Assembly: GCA_014549065.1 (NCBI GenBank)
Contig: JACDOX010000018.1
Location: 4,622,172 to 4,686,171, forward strand
DNA: 64,000 bases
Source: Cardinalis cardinalis
Lineage: Eukaryota; Chordata; Aves; Passeriformes; Cardinalidae
Direction of reading: 5' to 3'
The stretch's first letter is position 1, and each line of letters begins with the position of its first letter. Both the position numbers and the translations under genes were made by a program. The notes beneath the pieces were generated by a model, which did not search any database, was not told where the DNA came from, and was given only the letters and a program-made list of their open reading frames with translations. This document shows, piece after piece, positions 52,801-64,000 of this stretch.

Positions 52801-55800
52801 TGCTGCTCTGGGATTCTCAGTCCATGAGTGGAAGTAGAGCACAGTTTATTCCAGAGTCTGTTAGTACTGCATTGCATCCTGAGGACTTATTATGTCTCTT
52901 GATGTCTTTGGGCTGTCATGAGAGTCTCTTTCTGACCAAGAGTGGGAGGGGAACTTGGTGATGCTCAGCCCTTCCCAGCCTCCTTCAGCTAGCTTTCCAC
53001 CTGGGCTGGTTTTGTTTCCCACTGTATGACTAACAGCAGCAACTGAATGTGGGTATGCACAGACAGGAACTGGGGCTTTTGTGTCTTGTGATGATACAAG
53101 ATACACTCATGACCTCCACAGGAGAAGAAACACAAACAGCTGCATCATCTTTTTTGCTGTTNTCTCATGTTCAAAGAAGTAGGATTAGACTAATTATGAT
53201 CATGGTGGCATTTAGAGCTTAGAGGAACTTTCCTCCTCAGATTATTTTTTTAACTTTTTGGAGGAACAAGTAAAGTTTTGTTTTATGTCAACTGACTTGC
53301 AACTTAACTGGTTTAGTTGATAGGAAACATGCAGCTATCATTGTTATTGTGCTGTGTAGCTGTATTTAAACTCAAGAAGTTTCACTTTTTGCCTTAATCA
53401 TAGTCTTTTGTTAGTTACCTTGTGTTTGAGGATTCTTCATGAATGGTCAGAGCTAACTTGGGTATCTTGAATTGTCTAGATCTTGTTTCGGTAGCCATTT
53501 GTACTTTATTTTGGAATATTAATAAAATAACTTTTTTTCTTTAAACGTTGGATATAAGGACAAACTAAGTCATTGTATCTCCCTTATGCTTCATGGTGCA
53601 GCAGAAGAACTATTGCTGTTTTTCTCAAAATGCGGTCAGATCAACTGAGAAACAGTCAGAAGGTTCATATTAAGCAGTATTTCCAGTTAGATCAAATACA
53701 GGCCTGTGGTAGCTTCCTTTCTTCTTTCACTTTTGCTGTATGCAGTGTTTAGCAGTGGTTTGCTGAATGTGAATGACTGTTTTATGCTGTTATGGGCATT
53801 ATGGAAAAGCATGAAGATTCCCTAGAATAGAATGAAATGAGCATTCAGATTGTTGTANTGGCCACTTCTAAAGTTAGGGTGTGCAGGAGATGCTCCAAAG
53901 TGAAAAACTGTTTGCTAGAGACAGGAATCTTCACTATACTTTTCACCTTTTCTTGTTGTGCAAGAATCTTGAAATCTGCCAGTGGGTAACTTCAACAAGC
54001 AATCTCCAGAGGATGTTGCAACTCATTACTTGAGGGCACCAAACCCATGCAAGTNTGAATATGCAGAAGTGTCTAGGCCTGGCAATGCACTTTTTTTTTT
54101 TCTTATTTCCCTAATGTTAATTCCCCTGCTGACAAAAATAGTGCTTAAAGCTTCTTAAGTTGATGTGCCTACCCTATAGGTGCAGCTTTTAGTGTCACTG
54201 CATCAGCAGCCAACTTCTGTATATTATCAGCTGTAAGTTCTTTTCTGAACTGCCATCTGTAGTGACTTAGAGAGATAGGGGATGATTTTTTTGAGTATTA
54301 TATTTAAAAGAGAAGATCTTAGTGGTGTGAGTGGTTTAGAAATACTTTACAAACTGTTTGCTCAGNAGCCTGAACAAGGGTAACTAGAGGAGAACTGTAA
54401 CCTGTTAAGAGCAGCAGAACCTTCTCATATTTGTAGAGGTCTATCACTGTTGACTGAAACTCCTTCCCTGATGGATCCTGTGAAAAAGTCTTGCTAAGAC
54501 GTGAACTCATACCAGAAACACTTCAAGATGTTGGGGTTCTTTATGATTCTAGGTACAGTTACCACTAACAGCTGTGAAGATCTACTACTTGGAAGTCTTC
54601 TTCCAAATGGGAGCTGCCCANTTTTGTTGCCAGTAAACTGGATAGTGGTGGCTGAAGAGATCTATGTCATGTGCAGCTTTCACATAGCCTCTGACCTTCT
54701 TGCAAGACAAGTGTCTGCAGGAAGCAAAGCTGCTTAATGCACCTTGCACTTGNAACAGGATGCCCTGGAGCTGTAAGGAGCTGTGACAAACTCGTTTGCC
54801 TTCANTTCTCTCCTTTTGTTTGTTCTTTAAAATCCTTGCTCCTTACAATTTATTCTCCAGCCCTTTGTAACAGACTTCTCACCATTGTGTAATTGCTAAG
54901 AAACAGAGATTAGGCTTCTGTGCCTGTTTTGAGAAGGAAAAATATTAGCCTTGTAAGAAGGGTTGACTTTTTCATCATCTCATCTGGTTATTTTNGGTCA
55001 TTCTATGGAGTAATTCCTGAACCTGTGCATAGCCACTTCAGTTAGAAGGCTTCAACTCCTGAGCTGTGCCAATATCTATTAATGTATAACTCTTATCTNC
55101 TCTAAGAACTCTCTCAGTTCAGCTGAAAATATTAAAAGCTACTGCTGTGAATACTGTCACCTTTTGAATTTATATCAGCCTAGGGGAAAAAGATGTTTAA
55201 AAAACCTGTTAAGGGCCAAAGAGTCTGTCTGGGTGAGATGGGTGGATTTGGACAAAGTTTTTTGAAACTTTATCCAAATACATAGGACAAGTAGATAAGT
55301 TATCAAATAGAGCCCAGTGGGGGGAGAGAGTACTAAATCTATTCCATTCAGTCCCTCCAGTCTGCACTTCAGTGTTAATCAATAAATACTCTTAGTCTTT
55401 AAAAGGATAACTGCAAAACAAAATCAGAGGAAATGTGCAAATTCCTTGTCATGGTCAACAAACTGAGAAGAAAAACTGTGTCCAGGTGGAACTCTTANTT
55501 CTGGAAAATAGGCAAATAAAGAGGAGCTCCTGAATCTGATAATAAGCTGAACTTTTATCTTTAACTTGACTACTGTTGCTACTCGAAACCTCTCATCTGA
55601 AACTGTCTGTAAGCTGTGAGTTTGCTGACTAACCAGTGTTTTTCACCTAGGCCTAAGTAAAATTGCAAAGTGCAGTTTCACACGTCATTGCAAAGGCCAC
55701 TGGGATGAGCTAGTGCTGCTTCACAGGCTTTGTAGAGCAGAGCAAGTCAGAAAGNTGTGCTTGGGTTCCAAGTTTCAAAAGTACTGTGAGTTCTGGAAAC

Positions 55801-57570
55801 ACTGAACTTCTCATTCCTAAGAGAAGTAACTGTTCCTCTGTGCCTCTTTTGAAAGCAGTAAGTCTCTCTCCCATGGCCATTTAAAAAAACCCCAACACCC
55901 AACATACAAATATACACATACATGCATATTCTAGGAGATGCCTGGGAAGAATATGTCCAAAACCAATTTTAATAGTTGTGTTCTCAAGTAAGAGGGAACA
56001 TGAGGGTAAGTAACTTGTATATTCAAATATGTAACATTACTTGGGACTAAAGACCTTGGAGAGTTTGAATCCAAAGCATGCTGTGTGACTGAGTCTCCAT
56101 GAGGTGTCCCTTATCTTTTGAGTCTCCCAATTTTATTTGTAACACTTCCAGCTAACTTTCCTGGATGTNTACTACTGGTATTAAATATGATTGAGGAGAG
56201 AATTCTAGGAAGCCATCTTCATTGATGCAACTTGCATTTTATTTGGAGGATTCATCAGCTGCAAAACTCCTTCCTTGTCTGAAGGTCATATGTGTTGCAT
56301 AAAATGAAATACATTTTATCAGCTGATAGAGATTTTTAGCTTCCTTTGGCTGTTGCAGTCAAAAGCCACCAGGGCTGGTTTAATGAATATCTGGTGCTAG
56401 CCCATTCTGGTTTATACCTTTTCCNGGCCTCTAAATATTGTGTCAGTGTTGGACATGCTAGGAAGAAGTATTTTTAGGAATTGAACTACACAGAAACTGT
56501 GGTAATACATGATAACTGATTATGGTACAGCAAATTTTAGGAGTGTCGAGGCTGATAATCAGAGAGCAGGTTGGTGAAGAGGTCTAGTGTTAGTCATTCA
56601 CTTACACATTTCTAAGTGCTATTTTAATGAGCTTTCACAAGAGGGCAGAGTAGAATTTGCTCCAGGAAATTGGCTTGAGATTTAACTTATAACTAGAAAT
56701 GAGCCAGCTCAGATTCCTTTGGTTTTAGGACAGCATGGGCTGTATTATTCATGCTTTCCACCTGTACTGCATCCATCCCAGGTGCTGTGTGGCTTGTGAG
56801 TTGCTGTTCCCTAAAGGAGAGTGCCAGGGAAAGCCACTGCCTTCCTCAAGTGTTCTGCCCCAGCCAGAGGGATGCTGTAGTGTGGAGGAGATCTGCAAAC
56901 ATGCCCCCTGTACCACCACTGCCAGTTTTTGCTTCTTGGACATAGCTAAAACAATCTTGTATGTTTTGTTAGCACAAAAGTCTTGTCATTGTTGGCCTGA
57001 GATAATGCTGTGGCACACATTATGAACTCTCTGTAGTTTGCAAACATAATAGAGAAGATACTGTTTGACAGCAACNAAATTTCCTTGCAATGTGTTGAGG
57101 TAAAATACGACCAAGAAAATGACTCAAAAAAGAAAATACTGTGTATCTCCNGCTTTATGAATCTGTAAGTATGTTGGATAATTTGTTTATTACACTTACT
57201 ACTCTACCCAGAACCATCATCCTTGTTGAAACAGATCAGAGTCTACAGTTAAAACTAGGTCCCCTTGCCCCTTTCTTTATTAAAGGACAAACTGAGTTGC
57301 TTTTTTTTATTCCCCTGGAGATCTTCAGAAGTGTAGTTTCAATTCTTAGTTATATCTCAATACTGTGTATTCCAGTAGTTTAACTGAAAGAGTTGNTTCT
57401 GATCTTTCATCACTCATTGAAGACCCTTGTGGCAGTATATCCTGTACTATTCGGTGGTGTTCCAATCAATGCAAGTCAAGGAGCATTTANCATTTTAATA
57501 TCATTTTAATATTCTCTGCATTTGAAGACTTTAACTTTTTTTTTTTTATTTTATTTTACTCCTCCTTCAG
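49860..57570 (+). other. RP2: RP2 intron 1
   Basis: This 7.7-kb intron runs from GTACCG to a strong polypyrimidine tract and CTTCAG acceptor. Its first 550 bases belong to the CpG island and include a duplicated 'ggctgcgggatgg' and the GGGCTA run at 49,918. The rest is AT-rich with short homopolymers (T11 near 54.09 kb) and no interspersed repeat that I recognise. No alternative exon is evident. Confidence 0.9.
49918..49946 (+). repeat. GGGCTA hexamer run with G-quadruplex potential
   Basis: Five GGG(G) runs are separated by CTA, CTA, CTA and CTG. The unit is a permutation of CTAGGG, a one-base variant of the telomere hexamer TTAGGG. It satisfies the classical intramolecular G-quadruplex pattern on the non-template strand, 58 bases after the RP2 exon 1 donor. 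Confidence 0.9.
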
Positions 57571-58236
57571 ATTGACCCCAAAGATTACACTTTTTCCGGA
57601 CTTAAGAACGAAACTGTGGGTCGACTGCCTGGAAAAGTAGCAGGGCAACAATTTGTCATTCAGGACTGCGAGAACTGTCAAATCTACATATTTGACCATT
57701 CTGCTACAATCACCATTGATGACTGTGTAAATTGCCAAATCTTTTTAGGACCAATAAAAGGCAGCGTGTTCTTCCGTGACTGCAAAGATTGTAAGTGTGT
57801 GGTTGCCTGCCAGCAGTTCCGCACGCGGGACTGCAGAAAGCTGGAGGTGTTCTTGTGCTGTGCCACCCAGCCCATTATCGAGTCCTCCACAGGTATGAAA
57901 TTTGGATGTTTCCAGTACTATTATCCTGAGCTTGCTTTACAATTTAAAGATGCTGGTCTGAGTATCTTCAATAACACGTGGAGCAACATCCATGACTTTA
58001 CCCCTGTGTCTGGAGAAAATAACTGGGGCCTTTTGCCTGAAACTGCTGCAGTCCAAGAGTATGTTCCTCTGCCCAGCTCTGAAGAGCTGAAAGCTGTCAG
58101 GGTTTCTACTGATGCCACAAAGAGCATAATACCCATAACTCGAGGGCGGAGACAGAAGAACAGCGATGAATCGTGTTTGGCCGTGTTTTTTGCCGGTGAC
58201 TACACAACTGCAAATGCCAGGAAGTTAATTGATGAG
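57571..58236 (+). CDS. RP2: RP2 coding exon 2 (TBCC beta-helix domain and start of C-terminal domain; residues 47-268)
   Basis: This exon carries most of the protein and is 666 bp, as in the human gene. It encodes the tubulin-cofactor-C-like right-handed beta-helix (IDPKDYTFSGLKNETVGRLP, QDCENCQIYIFDHSATITID, SVFFRDCKDCKC) with the catalytic arginine finger in CQQFRTRDCRKLEVF: Arg130 here, equal to human Arg118, which acts in trans on ARL3-GTP. Glu150 in ATQPIIE equals human Glu138, a site of disease mutation, and is intact. The later part (GDYTTANARKLIDE) begins the C-terminal ferredoxin-like/NDPK-like domain. The acceptor is TTCAG|ATT after a long T-rich tract and the donor is GAG|GTGAGC, phase 0. 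No N, stop or frameshift interrupts it. Confidence 0.98.
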
Positions 58237-59864
58237 GTGAGCAACCTTTGTCTTCATTCAGGCTTTTCAATTCCTAATTCAACATTCCTGTGGACAGCCT
58301 CTGATTCTCCCTGAAGGGGGACTACAGAGGCTCTGTTTGTGTGCTGACCATACTGATAAACTGCATTGTTTAAAACTTCAAAGCAAGGTAAGAGACTGAA
58401 TCTCATTTGATCAGTCACTTGCTTTACAGTTGGCATCCTGTGAGTGGCACATCTATCTTCTAACAGATTTGGTGTACTTTTCCATCATGGCACAGCAAAG
58501 CGATGCTCTGAAGAAAATATGTAGTTGATTTGATGAATTTGGTCCAATATAGAGTAAGTGTTTGACAATGCTTGTGAAAGGGATGTAACTGATCAGCTTG
58601 TTAGCTTATTGTCCTGAAAGTCTCAGCTAATAAAAGTCTGTCCTGAAAGTTTTTCCAGTACTAACAGAGAGTCTTAAAAAAAAAAGTGTTAAAATGTATC
58701 CCCCATGTCATCCAGTGCTGGAATTTTTTTTCTGAAAGGGGCAGTGAGTGTTTGTCATGGCTGGTCAGCTGTCTTCAATGACTTAAATAGATTTTTTTTT
58801 ATTGGTCTTTCTTTTTTAATTTTTTTTCCTGAGAGACAGCAGCTTCCAAGCTTGGCTGAGTTCGTACTTTCCTGGGGCTAAAACCTGGGAGTGGCTGGCT
58901 GCTTTCACCACCCTCAAGTGCCAAGGATGTCACAGAGCAGAGCCAGTAACCATGGGCTACAGCATCTCAGAGTGGTATCTGCAAAAGCTGCTGATCACAG
59001 TGTTGTATGATCAACAAAACATCTGGTGGAGCTCTTTCCCTTGGGTTTTTGTCTGCGAGGAAAGAAAGCTGTAGGGTGTCTCCTTGTCTCCCCACTGCCC
59101 AGCTGGACTTCTGTGGGCCTGAGCTACTGAGTTACTTGAGTGAAGGGAGATAATGATACTTATGGGTGGTTTCTGACAAAGGAATAGCTACAGGAGGAGG
59201 GTAATAGATGTGNTCTCCTCTGTTAGTAGTTATTTAGAAGTTAGAGTTAAGAAGATGCTAAAGGGCTAGTTAGTGAGTTTCTGTGGAAATCTAACTGCTC
59301 TGTAGATTAATGGATGTTTTAGAAGTAAAAATGTATTTGCTCCTTTCCCACGTGCTTTTAGTTTCATATTAGATTTGGAATAGAAACGAGGGGGTGGGAT
59401 GTGTATATGTGTTTTCAAATGTTGTTAACTCTTGTTCCAAAACTGAAAATTAGCAGTAGATAGATGAGAGTTTGAGCTAATGCTTGACTGAACTATTGCA
59501 GACTAAAGAGAACTGACTGCTTGTTTCCAGATCCTAAATGCCTTTAACTCCCATTAGTTTATGTTTGTAAGGGATTGTGGGGGAAAACCTCATAACCCTG
59601 GGCCCTAATATATAAAACAAAAACATTCACATTTATTCCTCCAGGTGCACTAGGGCAGATGAGAAAATCTGGATGAATGGAATGAAAATAAACAGAAGTG
59701 AAGAAAAAGCAAATGATCTCTGAAAAGAGCAAAAAGGGTCCCTTTGCTCTGAGACTTAATGTGCATGGGAAAAATGAGTCTATTACTATCCAGTGTAGTC
59801 TGGATGCTCAAGTTGAACTCTGCCTTAGAAGCATTTTTAACATGAATTCTTCCTCTGTTAACAG
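58237..59864 (+). other. RP2: RP2 intron 2
   Basis: A 1.6-kb intron from GTGAGC to GTTAACAG. It is AT-rich with several T homopolymers near 58.8 kb. No repeat, RNA gene or extra exon was recognised. Confidence 0.92.
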
Positions 59865-59979
59865 ATGACTAGCAAGGGCTTTCAGCTGGTACAGACTAAA
59901 GAGGTTTTAATGAAGGCAGAGGATGCTCACAGAGTTTTCCAGCAGAGTGCATCAGAATTCATTCCACTAGTGGAAAAAG
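59865..59979 (+). CDS. RP2: RP2 coding exon 3 (C-terminal domain; residues 269-306)
   Basis: 115 bp, the same size as the human exon. It encodes MTSKGFQLVQTKEVLMKAED followed by AHRVFQQSASEFIPLVEK, part of the C-terminal domain resembling a nucleoside diphosphate kinase fold but without kinase active-site residues. The acceptor is TTAACAG|ATG and the donor G|GTGAGT leaves one base of the Gly307 codon (phase 1). The exon is intact. Confidence 0.96.
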
Positions 59980-61156
59980 GTGAGTTTGTGTTTTCTTTCT
60001 CCTCTTGATGTAGAAATCTGTCACTGGANAGTGGAGAAGAAAGAGGAATGAAGGACAAATTTGTATTTCAAGGGCATACTGTAAAACCTGTTGAGATGAG
60101 TTTTGGAAGACTCAGCGAGGCCCTAAACCAGCCAAAACTCCTGAAGGCATCAGAAATTAGTTACTTCACATTTATTTTGTGTTTCTGCTCCCCCTCTAGT
60201 GGTCCAACTGCATAGTTCAGGAGCAGTGGCACATGCAGATCTGCCTGGAGTGGTCAAAAAAAGCTCGTGCTTTTAGACTATTTTCTGACTTGTCACAAGT
60301 GCTGCTCAACCACTGAGCTGTTCCATGTTTCTGCATAAATTATTTAAGCAAATCAGTGCAGGTGTACATAAAGCAGATAGGTGTTTAAAATTCTTGTTTG
60401 TAACTGGTGTGCTGTCTGAGTATTTCAAAAGCCTTTCTATTGATATGACTGCAGTTGGGTTTTGTCTCTTCTTTCAGAAGTACTGACATCTTGTTATCTG
60501 TTACATGCAAAAGCTCACTGCACATTCCCAAACTTGGTAGCAACATGCAGGTTTTTTTGTGGTGACATGAGAAGTCTGTGATGCCCGTTGCGAGAAGAGG
60601 ACAAAAGTCATTGCACTTGTAAGATGGTAGTCCAGGTTATGGGCTGTGTTGCAGTCATGTGGGAAGAAATATCATGTTCAGAATGAAACCAGAGAAAGCA
60701 GATCTGCAAGTAGTGGGTGAGAACAAGTCTAAAAATCAGGCAATTCACTATCCTCGGACTGAAGCAAAAATGCTTGGATGACTCAGTCCCACTCCAGATG
60801 TCTGTGAAATGGCTCACTATTTGAGCAGTGTAGTCTGACTCACTTCCATCATGCCTTGACTCCTTAGCATTTTTGTGCTATTGCTGCCTTTCAAGAAGTA
60901 AAACTGGAATCCTGTCCAAATCTCTGAAAAAAAAAAAAGGCATGAAATTGCAGATAACACTGTACTTTTTTTTTTGTAACATGTTTAAGTCTTTTCAACT
61001 CTTTATCTTCTGTTATGGGGCTGCTCAAGCAAAAAAAATAAAATGCTTCTTGCAAGCTTCACAATTCCCTATGAGTTGAGACTATGGGCTGAGAAATCTA
61101 CTGTTTCAATGCCAAGCTTAAAAGTATTATTGATTTTAGATGAACCTATTTTCTAG
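59980..61156 (+). other. RP2: RP2 intron 3
   Basis: A 1.18-kb intron from GTGAGT to TTTTCTAG. It has A12 and T10 homopolymers near 60.93-60.98 kb. Nothing else was recognised. Confidence 0.92.
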
Positions 61157-61242
61157 GTCCAGTGGTTGCTTTGGAATTCAATGGAGATGGTGCTGTGGAA
61201 CAATGTCGAAGCACCGTAAATGAAGTTTTTAGTGGCACCAAG
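61157..61242 (+). CDS. RP2: RP2 coding exon 4 (C-terminal domain; residues 307-335)
   Basis: 86 bp, the same size as the human exon. It completes Gly307 and encodes PVVALEFNGDGAVEQCRS then TVNEVFSGTK. The LEFNGDGAVE block is the best-conserved part of the C-terminal domain. The acceptor is TTCTAG|GTCC and the donor AAG|GTAGGC, phase 0. Confidence 0.96.
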
Positions 61243-62510
61243 GTAGGCTGGTNTATTGCTTTATTCACAGAAAATATTACAGAAAGTGTAGTATGTCAAA
61301 ACTATATCTTGACCATGAAATAGCTCAAACAATCGTTTTTGGTTCATGGGTAGTAAAATTGGATTATCTTTTTGTTGTTGTTTTGATTTTTTTGTACTCA
61401 AAACATGAGTTTCTTTCCTAGGACAATTTTCTTGTCAGCAAAAAGTAAGTTCTGAATCCCCATATCCACTGAAGAATACAAGATTTCCTCTTAAAACTGT
61501 TATTTCACATAACACAAAATCAAGTTCTATAATTGTAGTATGAAAAAGTTCCACTAAAGTCATGCATTTAGTCACTTAACTGTAATGGCCTGTCTATTAA
61601 ACCACAACAAAGATAATATGATGGGATTTCAACTTTTTTCCATGTTTANTTTTGCTGTGTAGGATACCACAGAATGCCTTCCTTCAAAGACAGTGTTCTT
61701 TTTTCTTCTGTCAGCTTCTTTCACTTTAGGTTCCTTGCACCACACCTCCTCTCCCTTTCTCTAAATGGCAATGGATTTGAGAAAGTTTATGGAAACATTT
61801 AGAGCACTCCTGATAACAGGAGAGTGACAAACCCTTTGCTTTCAGGCAGTTGTTCAATGAAGACCTCAATATCTTTAGGACATCTAGCATCCATGCAGCT
61901 ACTTGCTGTCTTTCAGTTCCTTTCAAAAGACTTACTTGGAACTAGATTGCCCAGTTTCTGGAAAACAGTCATCTTCTAGCTGGAGCTTAGACTTTCACAT
62001 ACATTGATAAATTTTGAAAAACGAAAAAATAATTGAAGTTACTTTTTAAAAAAATAGTCATCTGCTGGAGAAACAATGAAGATTTTTTGAGGGTAATATA
62101 GCACAAGAAAGTCTTTCTTACAAACTCTCCCCTTCTAGTAAAGCAAAGTAGCAGTCTAAGGATTTTGTGTATTTATTTTTCCCCCGCTATCCTGGAGAGA
62201 GTTGACTTTACCAATCAAAATACATCTAAATAGACACTAACTGAAGCTGTGACCCCTAAATAATGAAGCCCCAAGCTCCTGATCCTGAAGGCAAGGGTTA
62301 ATGCAGCCAGCATGTGTGCTAGGGGAGGGTGACAATAACAAATGGTGGATGCATCAGGGCTGAGAATACTAGGATTTGTTCTGTCACACAGTGGGAATCA
62401 GCAGAGTTGTGTCTCTCATGAAATGCAAAACTAAAAATAAGCATTACTGGTTCCAAATGAGCACGACTGCTTTTACTGATGCATAACTATTTTCTTGTTT
62501 AACAAAACAG
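61243..62510 (+). other. RP2: RP2 intron 4
   Basis: A 1.27-kb intron from GTAGGC to AACAAAACAG. The acceptor has a weak, A-rich polypyrimidine tract compared with the other introns. No repeat or RNA gene was recognised. Confidence 0.92.
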
Positions 62511-62594
62511 GCTTTTGTATCNGAAAGCAAAGCATCAGCATCTCAAGATGTAGACAATTTCTACAATTTTGCTGACATGCAGATGGGAATGTGA
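62511..62594 (+). CDS. RP2: RP2 coding exon 5 (C-terminus; residues 336-362 and stop)
   Basis: It encodes AFVSESKASASQDVDNF then YNFADMQMGM and stops at TGA (62,592-62,594). The DVD-FYNFAD-QMG ending is that of vertebrate RP2, with Met in place of the human final Ile. The N at 62,522 is the third base of a TCN serine codon and therefore silent whatever the base. With this exon all five RP2 coding exons are present, in frame and with consensus splice sites, so the gene appears functional. Confidence 0.96.
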   Translation, partial: AFVXESKASASQDVDNFYNFADMQMGM

Positions 62595-63190
62595 AGTTTA
62601 GCATGAAGGTGCTCACGTACGGTTTGTCTTAGACTTGGACATCACTTGGCTTGAATATCACAGTAGTTTTGTCATTTAGTTTTGTATTTCTCATATATCC
62701 TTTTTATAAAGCCACTGGTGGTTTTTAATACAATATTATCTGAACTGGAGTAAACTTCATAGCTAGCCATGTGCATTGTGTTTGAAACTTAAGTTTAACT
62801 TCAAAAACAATTGGTCTTTTCTACTAACTTTTTTACAGTGATTTCCAAACATCTATCGACACTTGAATGTTTCTTGACAACATCTAATGATTATACATAT
62901 TTTAAAAGTGCAATGCTGATCCAAGTTTGATGCAGCAGTAATTGTTATCTTTCACTCAGACACATTGTTTAGAAAGTGTATTTATGTGAAATTTGCCCTT
63001 CAAAATTTTCCCACATGCAAATTTGTCTTTACTGGGGGTTCAGGAAGGACGCTGTAGTCATTTACGTTTTCTGAAAGCTTAGTCTGAAATTAATTGTCCT
63101 TGTAGCATGCTTTCAAAAGCAGTTTGTGACTTTGGCTAACTCTCCTTCAGCATGCTTTTTGAATAAAGTTGTTTGCTGCAGCATTTGTGG
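62595..63190 (+). other. RP2: RP2 3'UTR (shortest likely form)
   Basis: Sequence after the stop codon up to just beyond the first good polyadenylation signal. It is AT-rich with no repeat seen. Longer 3'UTR forms using later signals (AATAAA at 63,379) are possible. Confidence 0.65.
63162..63167 (+). terminator. RP2: RP2 polyadenylation signal AATAAA
   Basis: A canonical AATAAA lies 568 bases after the stop and is followed within about 25-40 bases by a GT-rich stretch (catttgtggtgagagttgtc), as expected of a cleavage site. A second AATAAA at 63,379-63,384 has weaker downstream context. Confidence 0.65.
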
Positions 63191-64000
63191 TGAGAGTTGT
63201 CACAACAGCATTCTGGTAAGTAAGCACTTGCCAGGCTTTTCTGCTTTAGGGTGAATCCTGAGCATGAGTGCTCTGCTGAAGCTTCCCTAAGGTCTGCTCA
63301 GGTTTTTTTGTGATACAGCTGCCTCTGGCATTGCCAGCTCACACATGGGATAAATTTGAGGTTTCTTTGCACTTGAGCAATAAACCTCTGGCATATTGTT
63401 GTTTGCTAGAAGGGACATAGCCAGTAGCCGGAGAAGGATTCTGATGGCATTAAAAACCCCTTCTTCCTTGCTAGACCCCAGGAGAAGGCTTTTACTTGCA
63501 GAAGTAATATAGAAAGTGCTGTAAAATGCTACACACTGCCATAGGAGTTATTTTGTATTAATTCTAAAGACAGACCGAAGAAGTACTACCAGCATTTTGT
63601 GAGATGCATTTGAATAGTGTTCAGAAATAATGCTTTTTGCTAAATAATGCATATTAGAATCCAAATCTATATGGGTATTAAATACATGATTGATTTATTT
63701 TTGCATATTACATCCTTACTGATTTTTCTACATGAACTTAAAGCTTCAGTCCAGGTTTACAAGCCCTCTGTAATACTTGAACCAATTGTACATGCAGACA
63801 CACAAAACCAAATTTCATAATTAAAACATGGCTTGCCAGTTTGCATAGCCTTTACAATTCATTGAAAGGATTGGGGCTGTGTTGAGATGCTAAAGCCATT
63901 TCCTCATTATGGTCATCCATCAAAAGGGAAGATCTTGCAAATTTTAACTGAAGATGAGTCTTGACTCATCAGTTTCACAGCTCTGGAGCTCCAAAGTGGG
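63191..64000. other. sequence downstream of RP2
   Basis: Either the extended RP2 3'UTR or intergenic DNA. There is a further AATAAA at 63,379 and AT-rich sequence after it. No exon of a next gene is seen (in mammals the neighbour is JADE3). Confidence 0.55.

Noticed and set aside
58237..58314. Extension of the RP2 exon 2 frame to a stop at 58,314
   Set aside because: The GTGAGC donor after LIDE, and the match of exon 3 to the next residues of RP2, show that this tail is intron read-through.
1..64000. CRISPR arrays, bacterial operons, riboswitches or an integrated prokaryotic system
   Set aside because: No spaced direct repeats, no prokaryotic gene density and no ribosome-binding-site pattern. 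The window is vertebrate nuclear DNA.

Overview
The window looks like avian (probably passerine) nuclear DNA. Evidence: two vertebrate genes with intron/exon structure, CpG-island promoters, CR1 LINE fragments with the bird-type octamer tail, and several LTRs of kinds I associate with bird genomes. It carries the 5' end of SLC9A7 (NHE7, a trans-Golgi Na+/K+/H+ exchanger) on the minus strand and the complete coding region of RP2 (XRP2, the ARL3 GTPase-activating protein) on the plus strand. The two genes are arranged head to head, as I recall them on human Xp11.3, so this is a conserved vertebrate linkage.

Layout. 1-31,968 is the proximal part of SLC9A7 intron 1, with no further exon recognised. 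It holds CR1 fragments (about 3.3, 4.2 and 5.5-6.1 kb), a complete solo LTR with a perfect 6-bp target duplication (18,538-18,937), a perfect 21-bp inverted repeat (14,301-14,379) and simple repeats. 31,969-32,239 is SLC9A7 coding exon 1 inside a CpG island (about 31.0-32.75 kb). 32.75-49.0 kb is the intergenic space between the divergent promoters. It has a CR1 fragment, two solo LTRs in opposite orientation (39,795-40,396 and 41,256-41,598), a 5S-rRNA-like fragment near 47.13 kb and an LTR-like block at about 47.97-48.86 kb. A second CpG island (about 49.04-50.4 kb) contains RP2 exon 1. RP2 coding exons are 49,722-49,859, 57,571-58,236, 59,865-59,979, 61,157-61,242 and 62,511-62,594. They encode 362 residues, followed by a 3'UTR with AATAAA at 63,162.

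The two genes are not an operon and probably work separately: SLC9A7 in Golgi/endosomal pH control, RP2 in ciliary lipid-protein trafficking (ARL3/UNC119/PDE6D). About 17.5 kb separates the start codons, so they do not share one bidirectional promoter.

I found no convincing undescribed gene system. The items most worth checking are the three LTRs with visible boundaries and target duplications, the long perfect inverted repeat in SLC9A7 intron 1, the 5S-like fragment, a telomere-variant G-quadruplex run just inside RP2 intron 1, the bird-specific lengthening of the RP2 N-terminus, and clusters of ambiguous bases that coincide with repeats. Single N calls are scattered through the window. Within coding sequence only one occurs, at a silent third position.
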